Shown here: piece after piece, positions 17,257-25,981 of the stretch
Position numbering within the stretch: the stretch's first letter is position 1
Layout of the letters: every line of letters starts with the position of its first letter
Source: Caldifarciminota bacterium
GTDB lineage: Bacteria; Hydrothermota; Tepidihabitantia; SM23-42
Direction of reading: 5' to 3'
NCBI GenBank assembly: GCA_020353055.1
Contig: CP070686.1
Coordinates: forward strand, 1,478,944-1,522,891
Length of the DNA: 43,948 nucleotides
Position numbers and translations under genes: made by a program
The notes under the pieces: model-generated
The model's input: only the letters and a program-made list of their open reading frames with translations
Told to the model about the DNA's origin: nothing
Database searches by the model: none

Positions 17257-18332
17257 TCTCTATTTTTTTCTACCATATTTCTCGTTATTTTCAACATCCA
17301 ATAACTGGATTCGATTTCCGACGCTAATCTCCGGCGGCGGTTTTCACCAAGTCCCATATGTCCACCCGCAACAAAATATGAATTTTTCTTCTCCCGCAGA
17401 TAATTTTTCGGCAATACATATCTGCCTGACTTCCCTTTAAAACCCTCAAGCCTGTGCACATTCTCCACAAACCATTTGCTCGAAAGAGCGGCCCGAAAAT
17501 AGGACATGACTTCAAGTCTCTGTAAGAGTGCGCATTCTTGAAAAGGATTTGTGTGTAGACCATCGTATCTTGGTAACCACACATCCCATCCCGTCACATT
17601 ATAACGACTATTTCCGGTAAGCACAATACCATAGCCCTCGTGGAACTGTTGATAGCGTTTATCCAGCACGTAAGATATTACACGGTCAATGCGTTCTCTG
17701 ACATCATCATCCTTTAGATATACGCGCAAAGCTCTGAAGGCGAAAATATCATGGATCCAGGGCAATGCGAAGTTTCCGTCAATGTACAGATCAGGATTTA
17801 CAAGAGGGTATCTCTTGAATGCTGCTGGCACACCTTTGAACGGAGATTTATCAACATAGATTGAAAAATTGTAGTTACTGACAAATTCAGAGATCGTATC
17901 GAGCCTGTGTAGGATAATATCTCTGACAGGCTGCTCCGAAAGATATCCACCCGCTGCGAGCCAACAGGCAATAATAACCTGCTTAAAAACAAACAAGACG
18001 TTCGGCTTCTTTTCAATCATGCTATTTTCAAGCCAAAGCAAGTACGGAGAACACCGTCGGTCAAAATCACCCATCCCCTTACGAATACCGTAAAGGGTCA
18101 ATTTGCCCATTGCATTCTCAAAGCATGTGTCGCGACTGCCGTGGATATCATTGAATCCGGTAATGCCGGTCAAACATCTCATCCAGTATTGAACCGCTCC
18201 AGACTGAAGTAGTTCTTTCTGCAGGTTGAAGACATTTAATGATCCATCACCTTCTTGCTTGGCCGCAGTAAGATATCGAATTACTGGACCGCCGTTTTGG
18301 AACAACCAATCACTAAATCCACTATTTTCCAT
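17253..18332 (-). CDS. Conserved protein of unknown function, helical
   Basis: I do not recognise this 359-residue soluble protein. It is rich in aromatic and charged residues and appears mainly helical. Spaced blocks such as NFALPWIHDIFAFRALRVYL and NPFQECALLQRLEVMSYFRA suggest an alpha/alpha-toroid like those of glycoside-processing enzymes; that is inference only. It overlaps the SRPBCC gene upstream by one base (TAATG) and the M1 peptidase gene downstream by four bases, so the three form a translationally coupled operon. Confidence 0.75.
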   Translation of the reverse strand: MENSGFSDWLFQNGGPVIRYLTAAKQEGDGSLNVFNLQKELLQSGAVQYWMRCLTGITGFNDIHGSRDTCFENAMGKLTLYGIRKGMGDFDRRCSPYLLWLENSMIEKKPNVLFVFKQVIIACWLAAGGYLSEQPVRDIILHRLDTISEFVSNYNFSIYVDKSPFKGVPAAFKRYPLVNPDLYIDGNFALPWIHDIFAFRALRVYLKDDDVRERIDRVISYVLDKRYQQFHEGYGIVLTGNSRYNVTGWDVWLPRYDGLHTNPFQECALLQRLEVMSYFRAALSSKWFVENVHRLEGFKGKSGRYVLPKNYLREKKNSYFVAGGHMGLGENRRRRLASEIESSYWMLKITRNMVEKNRE

Positions 18333-18796
18333 TACTTATTACTTGCGAATAGCTCCTCCAGATTTTTGAACGCGATTGCCCATGCTGTATCGAAGTATGA
18401 TTTGGCCTTCTGCCATTCTGGCGAATCTCCCCAACCTGCATGTATGAGGTGTACTTCAGTCCGAGGATTGGTGCCCGAATCAGAACACTGGATGAAAAAG
18501 GCCACGACATGAGTCAGCGGGACTATGGTATTCATGAGATCTTTGAATTGCGGCGGTCCCTTCCACTCGAATGCAATAAGCTTATTTTCTTCAAACAGCG
18601 TCACTTTACAGTCTATTGTGCTATTGTTCTCCCTATCATCAGGGTCCCAGAACAATTCGTACTTGCCACCAACTCTTGGTTCGACATCTGCGATATTCGT
18701 CAACCAGGACTGCAGTTTGTCGTTCACCGTAAACATTTCAAATGCCTTTCTGACATCGCAATTCAACACGGCCGACAGATAAACAACACTTTGCAT
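18332..18796 (-). CDS. SRPBCC / AHSA1-type lipid-binding-fold protein
   Basis: This 154-residue protein has the START-like layout of the AHSA1 family: an N-terminal strand with AFEMFTVNDKLQSWLT, the turn RVGGKYELFWDP, the paired strands KVTLFEENKLIAFEWKGPP and TEVHLIHAGWGDSPEWQ, and a long C-terminal helix. Such domains bind hydrophobic ligands or assist protein folding. The ATG has GGGGGAGG four bases upstream. It is the first gene of the coupled three-gene operon ending with the M1 peptidase. No 16-base-spaced promoter was found in the 57 bases before it, so it may be read from upstream. Confidence 0.83.
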   Translation of the reverse strand: MQSVVYLSAVLNCDVRKAFEMFTVNDKLQSWLTNIADVEPRVGGKYELFWDPDDRENNSTIDCKVTLFEENKLIAFEWKGPPQFKDLMNTIVPLTHVVAFFIQCSDSGTNPRTEVHLIHAGWGDSPEWQKAKSYFDTAWAIAFKNLEELFASNK

Positions 18797-18853
18797 TTTA
18801 CCTCCCCCTTAAGACATATTGACAACACGTTTACAAACCACATACACAGAAAA

Positions 18854-20176
18854 TCACTTTACCTTCACAACTCTTATTACCTGCCCATTAGCTGACAAGA
18901 AATAAACACCCGAGGAAGAAGATTGCGCCTCCCACACACCATTGATCGTCTCAGTAACCTTATTGCCGAGGATATCGAAAACCGATATTTTCACTCCGCG
19001 TCCACCAATGATATTGACCCGATCGATAAAGATCGTTTTGTCAGCATAGAACTTAGGGTGGGAGGGAACAGAATAATTTGAATCCTGCACGCCGATTTGT
19101 ATATCCAGATTGCCATAGATATCATAATCCGTACGGAATTCGCTCCAAATGGCCAGGAATTTGCCGCCACCGAAGAATACATCCGGGTCGACCTGCTCAT
19201 ACTGTGTACCGGAAACCTGAAACGGTGCGCCGACCAGATTGCCCGTCCCGGAAACAACCTGCCCCCAAATTTGAGTCTCTGCCCAAACGACAAGGAATTG
19301 GTTACCATCATGACACAAGGCAGGCGCCACGTGATTGGCCGCGCCGGAAGTAACGACGATGGTATCACCGATCAATGCGCCGCCGGGTGAAATAAATTGA
19401 CCGATTATGTTATTCGTTGTCGTGTACTCTTGCCACACAACCAGATAATTCACACCATCATAACAGATCCTGGGGTTGGTCGCGCTCGGTGCGGTTGAAA
19501 TCGTAATACCGGAATCCTGGGGTAATCCATCCGCACCAATGAACCGGCAGTGAATGCCGAATGGGTCGGCAATATTTTGCCAGGCGGCAAGATATCTCGT
19601 GCCATCAAAAGCGATCACAGGGGTTATCTGATAGATCGAATTCGCCCATATCACGGAACCTGTATCCAACACTGCCCATTGGGGTGTAATGCGCGCTGTC
19701 CGTATCATTCTATCAACGCCGTTGCGAAAATCGGTCCACACCGCGACATAGTTACCTAACCCGAAACAAACATCGGGTAATTCCTGGATGCTTTCAGCAT
19801 TGGAAATATAGAATGACTGTATTGTATCACACGAAGGAGTGAGACCCACTCCGACGATATTACCGCTGGTTCAACAACTGTCCTGTAAGACAACAAGGAA
19901 ATTAGCACCATCATAGGCAACGGCCGAGCGTGTTTCTGCTTTGTTCGCGAATATCTTCTTTCCATCCGGGTCGAGGGCGATTCCACTTGCAGTAACTCGA
20001 GAACCATAAACCGAATAAGTATCAATGCTACTGTATCTGAAATCAGTCCAAAATACGTAGAAAAGGCTATCGGCGAATATTATCTCTGGTGTGGCTTGAA
20101 CGTCGCCGGCCTGACAGATCGGAAAATCGCCCTGCTCGAATAAGAATATCGTCAATACTACTAATGAGGCTATCAT
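18854..20176 (-). pseudogene. Secreted repeat protein with sorting domain, interrupted by an in-frame TGA
   Basis: One reading frame of 440 codons runs from ATG 20176 to 18854 but contains a single TGA at 19873-19871. The halves stay in the same frame and both carry the same repeat (YDGANFLVVLQD, FDGTRYLAAWQN, YDGVNYLVVWQE, HDGNQFLVVWAE). It has a signal peptide and a C-terminal sorting-like domain (VKISVFDILGNKVTE... GVYFLSANGQ), so it would be exported like its neighbours. TGA acts as a normal stop elsewhere in the window (for example the S9 gene). The simplest reading is a nonsense mutation, perhaps from TGG or CGA, or an assembly error. A hairpin resembling a bacterial SECIS follows the TGA and is listed separately. 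Confidence 0.75.
19836..19852 (-). other. Hairpin with GGTCT loop downstream of the in-frame TGA
   Basis: On the minus strand GGAGTG and CACTCC form a perfect 6-base stem around the loop GGTCT. The loop starts 24 bases after the in-frame TGA. The loop resembles that of the E. coli fdhF SECIS and the distance falls in the range accepted for bacterial SECIS elements. The protein is not a known selenoprotein type, so a functional role is doubtful. Confidence 0.3.
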
Positions 20177-20187
20177 ATCGGAATGCC

Positions 20188-21567
20188 TTAGTCTACCCGT
20201 ATGATCTTTTCAATGGTCTCTGAACCATTCAGTCTCAGCCGGCAGAAATACACGCCGGCCGGCAGCTTCATCCCGTACTTACCACGCATATCACAATGCA
20301 AAACATGACTACCCGCGTCGACGTATTGATCGAACAGTCTGGATACCTCAGCACCAAGAGTATTGTGCAGCGTGATTGTGACCCGTCCGCTTCTGGAAAC
20401 GCTATACTTGATCGTGGAGAGATCGGCAACGGGATTGGGATGAATGCTGAACGAAATGCCGATTTGCTCCTGTTTTCGATCCTCCAACCCGACATAGGGT
20501 GACGTATTCGTGAACTCGTACAAGATTCCGGTTGCGCTCGTCACGTATACTCTCATCGTATCATCATTTCTACCCCGACCGACCGCTATGTCAACTGTCG
20601 CACCCGTAATGGCATCGATGATCGTATCGAACCACGCAGTACCATCCCAGGAATGTTCACGGATATCACCACCCTGGGCGACCGAGTACAATCTCGATAC
20701 TCCATCGCTCTTTGTCTGGCCAAAACAAAGACCGTAGCGCGACCGTAGAGGTGCAGCAGGATGAATATCAACACTCTGCCAGTTGCCGGCTTCGTAGGTG
20801 TATTCATAAACGTGTCCGAACATTCCAGAAGCGTACACGCGATTCATACCGTCGTTTCTGCCATGACCGACGACGGCCTTGACCAATCGCTGCGGTGCGT
20901 TGATTGTCAGCTCGTCATAACCACTGCCGTTCCAGGAATACTCCCTGAGGTAGTAAAGATACCAATCAGGTGCATAGATACGGTAGACTCCATCATTTCT
21001 ACCCTCCGCAATGTCAAGCGGCCAGACATACCTGCTACCCGAGCTAACATCAAGCGACTCCCAGGCTGAACCGTTCCAGGTGTATTCGCGAACCGGCGTG
21101 TTCCAACCGCCGGCGCAAATGCGGATCGTATCATCGTTTCTCGGCTCGCCTATAACCTGCCCTGCATAGAATACACCGGCCGGGGTCAGCCGGTCCATAA
21201 ACCACATGCCGCTATCGTAAGAGAATTCATAAATATATCCATCAGCGCAAGCGCTGTAGATTCGATTGATACCATCCCGCCTACCATCTCCTATGCACAA
21301 GCTTATCAACCGGTAATCAGCGCTCGGCGGCACGGTGCCACAATCCACCATCGACCAATCGTTTCCGTCAAACGACCATTCAACGACGTGTCCGTTGTAA
21401 CAACAACAATAGACACGCTGTACGCCGTCGTTCCGGCCATCACCAACCTTCACCTCATAGTATCTCGTGTAGATACCAACGGTATCTCGCGTCCAATCGG
21501 CATAACAAAATGGGGAAAGCGATATGATGGTAATCAACAACCATTTCTGTAATCCTCGGCTTCTCAT
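20188..21567 (-). CDS. Secreted seven-repeat propeller protein with sorting domain
   Basis: This 459-residue protein has a signal peptide (about 1-23) and seven tandem repeats of about 48-50 residues. Each repeat has G-x-G-R-N-D-G-x-x-R-(V/I)-Y followed by a variable loop and EY-S/T-W-N-G-S-x-W, for example GDGRNDGVQRVY, AEGRNDGVYRIY and GHGRNDGMNRVY. Seven such units suggest a seven-bladed beta-propeller with an Asp/Asn-rich loop that may bind calcium. The last ~80 residues are the Por/T9SS-like sorting domain (SIHPNPVADLSTIKY... LPAGVYFCRL). The ATG has AAAGGAG upstream and a promoter about 95 bases before it. The interrupted repeat gene follows 11 bases downstream, so the two form an operon. 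The ligand is unknown. Confidence 0.86.
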   Translation of the reverse strand: MRSRGLQKWLLITIISLSPFCYADWTRDTVGIYTRYYEVKVGDGRNDGVQRVYCCCYNGHVVEWSFDGNDWSMVDCGTVPPSADYRLISLCIGDGRRDGINRIYSACADGYIYEFSYDSGMWFMDRLTPAGVFYAGQVIGEPRNDDTIRICAGGWNTPVREYTWNGSAWESLDVSSGSRYVWPLDIAEGRNDGVYRIYAPDWYLYYLREYSWNGSGYDELTINAPQRLVKAVVGHGRNDGMNRVYASGMFGHVYEYTYEAGNWQSVDIHPAAPLRSRYGLCFGQTKSDGVSRLYSVAQGGDIREHSWDGTAWFDTIIDAITGATVDIAVGRGRNDDTMRVYVTSATGILYEFTNTSPYVGLEDRKQEQIGISFSIHPNPVADLSTIKYSVSRSGRVTITLHNTLGAEVSRLFDQYVDAGSHVLHCDMRGKYGMKLPAGVYFCRLRLNGSETIEKIIRVD

Positions 21568-21668
21568 ATGCCGTAACTCCTTTCGTGCCCATGGACTGCG
21601 CCGGTCCGGTAGGCTACATTGCCAACTCTGCGATTGCTATTCCTGCGGAGAATCTACATTAATAAAAT

Positions 21669-21696
21669 ATGATATACAAATCCGGTACGATTTCAA
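21669..21696 (-). promoter_or_regulatory. Promoter of the seven-repeat propeller gene
   Basis: Minus-strand TTGAAA (21696-21691), 16 bases, TATCAT (21674-21669). The leader to ATG 21567 is about 95 bases. It contains a Shine-Dalgarno sequence but no other structure I can support. Confidence 0.55.
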
Positions 21697-21733
21697 CTGG
21701 GAAGTATATGAATGACCTACGCTCCGGATATTT

Positions 21734-22540
21734 TCACTCAAGATCATAAGCAATTAACTCGTACGTGGTGTAGGCATCGAAGTACCCGATAGTATCACCA
21801 ATCGCATTTGTGGCAATACCTCGTGAATAGATGCTGTCTTTGAGAGTACCTTCTTCATTGACCCAAAGATACCTGTCATAATCGATTCCCATGTCAATCG
21901 TGACGCACACCTTAAGCGCCTGAAAGCTACCAGCCACGACTGTTACTGATTCGGCAGCAATGACCTCCCTCTCTTCATAAAAAGGATCCGTCATCCTGAT
22001 CCAGTTGGTGCCAATACTCATCGGATAAACATAGAATTTCTGCGGCGGTATCATATACATAGTATCGGCATCATGACTCCAGGACAGTCCCGAATTGATA
22101 TATCTGATGTAGGAAGCCAGTTCATAGACCGTTCTTAATGTAGTACCATTAAGCATATAAATTCTATCCTTGGATGACCCTTCAATGACCAGACGACTCG
22201 TGTCGATCAAAGCGGCGATGAAAAGCAAAGCGCTGTCTGGATGAGCATACCATCGGGTACTATTATTCAACGTCTCGAAGAATCTGTAACAATGCCAATC
22301 CGACAAAACGTTGGTGCCTGCGATTTCATCACGGAGGCTGTCCGTGTATAGCAACTCAAACGTATCATTGGTAACCGTATCATACTCGACGACGAAGAAT
22401 CTGTACTCATGTTGCCACCAGTTACCGACTTCTACCGGGAAATACTCGACCACAAATTCCTTCTCGCTGCCGCAACCGCTATTGAAAATCATAATAGAGA
22501 TTGCGACAACGCACATGAATACTGATATCCGGTATTTCAC
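21734..22540 (-). CDS. Lipoprotein of unknown function
   Basis: Read from the GTG at 22540 this is a 268-residue protein with a clean lipoprotein signal: VKYRISV, a hydrophobic core, and lipobox N-S-G-C (Cys23). AGGAGG lies four bases before the GTG and a promoter ends about 24 bases upstream. A longer ATG reading to 22690 would bury the signal peptide and is rejected. The mature part has YFPVEVGNWWQHEYR near its N-terminus and several beta-strand-like blocks (SVTVVAGSFQALKVCVTID, RYLWVNEEGTLKD), a pattern I associate with lipocalin-like or DUF-type secreted beta-proteins. I do not recognise the family. Confidence 0.82.
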   Translation of the reverse strand: MKYRISVFMCVVAISIMIFNSGCGSEKEFVVEYFPVEVGNWWQHEYRFFVVEYDTVTNDTFELLYTDSLRDEIAGTNVLSDWHCYRFFETLNNSTRWYAHPDSALLFIAALIDTSRLVIEGSSKDRIYMLNGTTLRTVYELASYIRYINSGLSWSHDADTMYMIPPQKFYVYPMSIGTNWIRMTDPFYEEREVIAAESVTVVAGSFQALKVCVTIDMGIDYDRYLWVNEEGTLKDSIYSRGIATNAIGDTIGYFDAYTTYELIAYDLE

Positions 22541-22563
22541 AATCCCTCCTAATCTACGATCAT

Positions 22564-22591
22564 ATTGTATTTTGATGGCACACAAAGTCAA
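22564..22591 (-). promoter_or_regulatory. Promoter of the lipoprotein gene
   Basis: Minus-strand TTGACT (22591-22586), 16 bases, TACAAT (22569-22564). It forms one half of the divergent region 22541-22764. Confidence 0.6.
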
Positions 22592-22647
22592 GGTTGATTG
22601 AATGTCATGCAAAATCGATACTTGCTCACAAAAGAGTAGCCTTTGCG

Positions 22648-22683
22648 TACGACAATTTTGTCGAAAATCACACAATTGTCGTA
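22648..22683. promoter_or_regulatory. Inverted-repeat operator / putative upstream activator site
   Basis: TACGACAATT (22648-22657) is matched by its exact reverse complement AATTGTCGTA (22674-22683). A further perfect palindrome, CGACAA-TT-TTGTCG, occupies 22650-22663, so TTGTCG recurs 18 bases apart. The site lies about 65-100 bases before the predicted start of the plus-strand transcript, where an NtrC-type activator would bind, and about 60-95 bases from the divergent lipoprotein promoter. Confidence 0.6.
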
Positions 22684-22722
22684 AATCCACGAAAAAAGTC
22701 CTTATATATAGAGACTTTTATA

Positions 22723-22742
22723 GGCATGGTTATTGCTATAAT
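22723..22742 (+). promoter_or_regulatory. Sigma54-like -24/-12 promoter overlapping an extended -10
   Basis: GGCATG starts at 22723 and TTGCT at 22733, giving GG-N10-GC (22723-24, 22735-36). This matches the sigma54 core with mismatches only at flanking positions. The same bases also form TGCTATAAT (22734-22742), an extended -10 for sigma70, but no TTGA-type -35 lies 16 bases upstream (CTTTTA instead), unlike all other promoters here. The expected start is near 22747, just before the AAGGAGGT at 22753. Confidence 0.5.
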
Positions 22743-22764
22743 ATATGGTATGAAGGAGGTATGC

Positions 22765-23511
22765 ATGAGGACATTACCAAGAATTCTTATGATAATGCTT
22801 GCAGGTATCGCATGTCTTTTTGCACAGGAAATCGAGGTAACTGGAGAAGTAGTCAATATCGATGAAGTTGCCTATGAAGACGGTGCTTTCACTATGCTGC
22901 AGGCGCAGATACGTACTAGAACCCAGGAAATGATCATGTTGGAGCTTGGTCCCGCATGGTACATCGAAAGTGACATCGCTCCTGGTGATGAAGTAACAGT
23001 ACGTGGTAGGTACCTGGAAGCAAGCAAAATCCGCGTCCGTGAAATGATCTGCGACAACGTCACATCTACAATCCGCAGTGAAGATTACCAGCCCCTCTGG
23101 TTGAGAACAAGGCTACGAGCGGAAAATCATCTATATGACCCGCGAACCGAGGAAACGGTTGAGGGCGATGTTACCGATCTCTACATCGATGAAACATCCG
23201 AAACGATGGAAGCAATGGTACAGGCCCAGAATGGCGAACTCGTCAGGGTACGCCTTGCGCCTGAATGGTATCTTCGTAGTAGGGTGCGCGTGGGCGACGA
23301 ACTTGAAGTGAGAGGCTCAGCGGTAAAAGACAAAGGCGAGACGATGATTATGGCACGAGAGATGAGAAATCTCAGGACAAACCTGGAAATAGCATTGAGA
23401 AATGCTCAGGGTTTCCCTGATTGGTGTGGAAAAGTAAAGGGTATGCACAAAGACCAAGGCAGACCTTGCTGTGAAGACGAACAAATAGGTCGTGGTCAGG
23501 GCAGACAGTAA
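22765..23511 (+). CDS. Secreted protein with two OB-like domains
   Basis: This 248-residue protein has a signal peptide (MRTLPRILMIMLAGIACLFA-Q). It then has two copies of an OB-like beta-barrel module: IEVTGEVVNIDEV... MLELGPAWYIE... IAPGDEVTVRGR, and VEGDVTDLYIDE... VRLAPEWYLRSRVRVGDELEVRG. The WYL-(E/R) and GDE-(V/L)-x-VRG blocks are the shared core. The C-terminus is short, polar and contains CC and CG pairs. Periplasmic OB domains of this kind bind metal, small ligands or partner proteins; the actual role is unknown. The ATG at 22765 has AAGGAGGT four bases upstream, which excludes longer readings. It is the first gene of the envelope module with barrel, kinase and regulator. Confidence 0.82.
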   Translation: MRTLPRILMIMLAGIACLFAQEIEVTGEVVNIDEVAYEDGAFTMLQAQIRTRTQEMIMLELGPAWYIESDIAPGDEVTVRGRYLEASKIRVREMICDNVTSTIRSEDYQPLWLRTRLRAENHLYDPRTEETVEGDVTDLYIDETSETMEAMVQAQNGELVRVRLAPEWYLRSRVRVGDELEVRGSAVKDKGETMIMAREMRNLRTNLEIALRNAQGFPDWCGKVKGMHKDQGRPCCEDEQIGRGQGRQ

Positions 23512-24508
23512 GATCCTCAGCAAGGGAGGAGCAATATTATTGCTCCTCCCTATTTTTATATACTCCTACAGCATAGAGGGTGTTTCGTTCGCGTATAATA
23601 TCACCAACAATGTCAACGGCTTTAGTTTAAGCGATGCCGGGCAGATCGCCAGCGTGAGACCGTATTTTTTGAATGATGATTTCTTGACCCTTAACTATAA
23701 CGGTGATCTCTCGGTGATAAATTTCAATCCGTCCAACTTCTTCATGACAAACAACGCCGGGTTAGCCAAAAAAATTCTTCTCCCAGGCGTAGGCAACAAA
23801 ACTACAGTGTATGCTGGATTGTACAGTTTCTATGCACCTTCTTATGAATTATACAATATCATCGACCTAGTGGGTGGCGACTCACTGAACATGTATATTG
23901 GTAAAATACTTTTCTCACCGGATGCGAGGTTAAGATACAAACACTTCTCCTCTGAATTTGTACAAAGCTATTATGAACCCCGATTGAAAACGGATGTTAG
24001 AATTCCGCTGCCCTATATGTATCTTATTCCCAAGCTCGAGGGCGGCTTCAGGATCTACGGCGAGGAATTCGTCCCGTTCTATATCGCTGAAGCTCAACTA
24101 CATTTTCCACTCACCATCGATCTCTCTCTTGCCACCTGGTTTACCTTCCATGAAGTAACGTATCCTGAGAGCACATACATAACACCGGTCCAGTACGTTG
24201 ATGACCCGTTTTTCGAAGAGGAAAACATAAATCAGCAGTATGATCTGGGTATCTACGTCACAAAATCGTTCATCAAACAACGGGCATTCATTGAAACTCA
24301 GGTTAATCTCTTCCGTAAGAGTTTTTACGAGATTGAAGGTATGAGCAGGAGAGATGAGGGTGTGTATATATCACTTCAATACACCAATTTTGTGAGCAGT
24401 AAGCTTGTCTTCTATGTCAAAGCCAGCAGCCTCATCAATACGTCAACGGTCAATGACTTTGATTTTGTGAAGAATGACCTCGAACTTACATTTGAATTGA
24501 TTTTCTAA
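23492..24508 (+). CDS. Outer-membrane beta-barrel protein
   Basis: The 338-residue protein has a signal-like N-terminus (charged MVRADSKILSK, then AILLLLPIFIYSYS). The body is an alternating polar/aromatic beta-strand pattern ending in ...NDLELTFELIF, with a terminal phenylalanine as in outer-membrane barrels. The GTG at 23492 overlaps the preceding gene by 20 bases and has no good Shine-Dalgarno sequence. A TTG at 23540 has GGGAGGAG upstream but would remove most of the signal. I prefer 23492. The hydrophobic core of the signal is encoded by a terminator hairpin (23524-23557), so expression may depend on ribosomes crossing it. The histidine kinase gene starts 24 bases downstream. Confidence 0.75.
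   Translation: MVRADSKILSKGGAILLLLPIFIYSYSIEGVSFAYNITNNVNGFSLSDAGQIASVRPYFLNDDFLTLNYNGDLSVINFNPSNFFMTNNAGLAKKILLPGVGNKTTVYAGLYSFYAPSYELYNIIDLVGGDSLNMYIGKILFSPDARLRYKHFSSEFVQSYYEPRLKTDVRIPLPYMYLIPKLEGGFRIYGEEFVPFYIAEAQLHFPLTIDLSLATWFTFHEVTYPESTYITPVQYVDDPFFEEENINQQYDLGIYVTKSFIKQRAFIETQVNLFRKSFYEIEGMSRRDEGVYISLQYTNFVSSKLVFYVKASSLINTSTVNDFDFVKNDLELTFELIF
23524..23557 (+). terminator. Terminator hairpin inside the barrel protein's signal-peptide codons
   Basis: GGGAGGAGCAA (23524-23534) pairs perfectly with TTGCTCCTCCC (23540-23550) across TATTA, an 11-base stem, and is followed by TATTTTTATA. It starts 12 bases after the stop codon of the OB-domain gene, so it looks like that gene's terminator. 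It lies inside the reading frame of the next gene, which suggests attenuation. Confidence 0.75.
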
Positions 24509-24524
24509 AGACTTTGTATATAAT
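24497..24524 (+). promoter_or_regulatory. Promoter of the sensor kinase / response regulator pair
   Basis: TTGATT (24497-24502), 16 bases, TATAAT (24519-24524). The ATG at 24533 lies only eight bases after the -10 and has no Shine-Dalgarno sequence, so the transcript should be leaderless. It gives the two-component pair a second, independent promoter. Confidence 0.6.
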
Positions 24525-24532
24525 AGGCAAGA

Positions 24533-25981
24533 ATGAAGGTTAGGAGCCTGAGCCTCATATTCATTTTTGCCTGTGCGTTACTTTTTGCCTTCCTCACGGT
24601 ACGTTTTACGAATCATAATCTGGAACGAACATTCCAGGAAAGTTCGAGAAGTTCCTTCTATCTCCTCTCCTTTATTGTTGATCACCTTTTCCAGCACGAG
24701 AAGATAGTCGAAACAAATGTCATTCAAAACCTGCGCAACCGACTCGCCAACACAAGTTTTGAACCCGCGCAACTACTGTACTTACAAAACGACCGAGATA
24801 TTCAGGGGATATGGATAATTGAACGAAACCGTGTTACCGGCGCTACCGAATACGCTAATGAAGAATATGACATAGTCAAATTTTACAACAATAATCTGAA
24901 GGGCAAGAACGCAAATACACTGATCTTCCTTCATGATAAACCGTTCTTCCTGGTGAACACTAATCGTGACAAAAAAGATGTTCTACTCCTATATGATGCG
25001 AGCGCTATTTACGAAGTGACGATCGAGCGAATACTTGATTCATTGATCACATCATCCAATCTTCGCTATTTTGCAATTCTCGATAAAGAGAACACCCCTG
25101 TTCTCTTCAGTACGCTATACGAGAATTTTCTTCCCCTCAAAGGCCGGGGATATCACAAGATAGAAACACCCGAAGGGAGCATATTTCAGATAGAGGAATT
25201 CGTCACGGATAACCGTATTGTAGCCGGGTTCGACATGCAATCGCTTTCACGAATAAAGCGAACAAACAATATCTTTCTTCTCGTAACCGTACTCATCTTC
25301 ATCGTCCTGGAAGGAGTACTACTGATAAGATACGTGAAAGCCGAACGCTTCAAACTTGTGAAAGAGCGGGAGATCAGCAGGCTTAAAGAAGTCGGCGCAC
25401 TTTCGACAGGTTTTGCTCACGAATTCAGAAATTCACTGCATACGCTCTCTTTGCTGGCGGATGAAATGGAAAAAGAAAACAAAACCATACTCCTGGATGA
25501 AACAACTAGAATGAGATCGATAATGGATTCTCTGCGCCTGCTTGGAACGAGAGAAATCAAGAAGGAGGAGATCGAGGTGAGCGAATTGATCAAAGAATCG
25601 ATCGCCTTACTCAATCATGCGATCAAAACTAATGATGTGACGATTAGGACAGACGTCGAACCGAAACTCGTCGGTCACGGCAATCGCTCCCTCTTGGTTA
25701 CCGCCGTTTCCAACATAATAAAGAACAGCATTGAAGCCGGTGCAAAAAATATCGGAATCACCGCTGGACGGAAAGGAAGGGAATTGCATATAGTATGCAA
25801 GGATGACGGAAAGGGGATCGAATCTTCCATAAGCAATGACATATTCACCCCATTCTTTTCGAAAAAAGGTCAGAGCGGCATAGGTCTCTACCTGACGAAA
25901 CGGATTATCGAACTACACGGTGGCAAAATTACCGCCCAAAGCAATGGATATACCCTTTTCAAAATAGTATTAGTGACATGA
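24533..25981 (+). CDS. Membrane sensor histidine kinase
   Basis: This 482-residue kinase has one membrane helix at about 6-25, an extracytoplasmic sensor domain of about 220 residues, a second helix at about 245-267, a short coiled linker without a clear HAMP, and the transmitter. The phosphoacceptor is His296 in GFAHEFRNSL. The N-box has Asn398 in NIIKNSIEAG, and the ATP lid shows DDGKGI and GIGLYLTKRI. It is of the NtrB/AtoS-like class that partners sigma54 regulators, which fits the response-regulator gene overlapping it by four bases. The signal is unknown; the two envelope proteins encoded just upstream are candidates for the sensed or controlled products. Confidence 0.92.
   Translation: MKVRSLSLIFIFACALLFAFLTVRFTNHNLERTFQESSRSSFYLLSFIVDHLFQHEKIVETNVIQNLRNRLANTSFEPAQLLYLQNDRDIQGIWIIERNRVTGATEYANEEYDIVKFYNNNLKGKNANTLIFLHDKPFFLVNTNRDKKDVLLLYDASAIYEVTIERILDSLITSSNLRYFAILDKENTPVLFSTLYENFLPLKGRGYHKIETPEGSIFQIEEFVTDNRIVAGFDMQSLSRIKRTNNIFLLVTVLIFIVLEGVLLIRYVKAERFKLVKEREISRLKEVGALSTGFAHEFRNSLHTLSLLADEMEKENKTILLDETTRMRSIMDSLRLLGTREIKKEEIEVSELIKESIALLNHAIKTNDVTIRTDVEPKLVGHGNRSLLVTAVSNIIKNSIEAGAKNIGITAGRKGRELHIVCKDDGKGIESSISNDIFTPFFSKKGQSGIGLYLTKRIIELHGGKITAQSNGYTLFKIVLVT

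Noticed and set aside
19871-19873. A variant genetic code with TGA as an amino acid
   Set aside because: TGA is used as the normal stop of other genes, for example the S9 peptidase and paralogue B.
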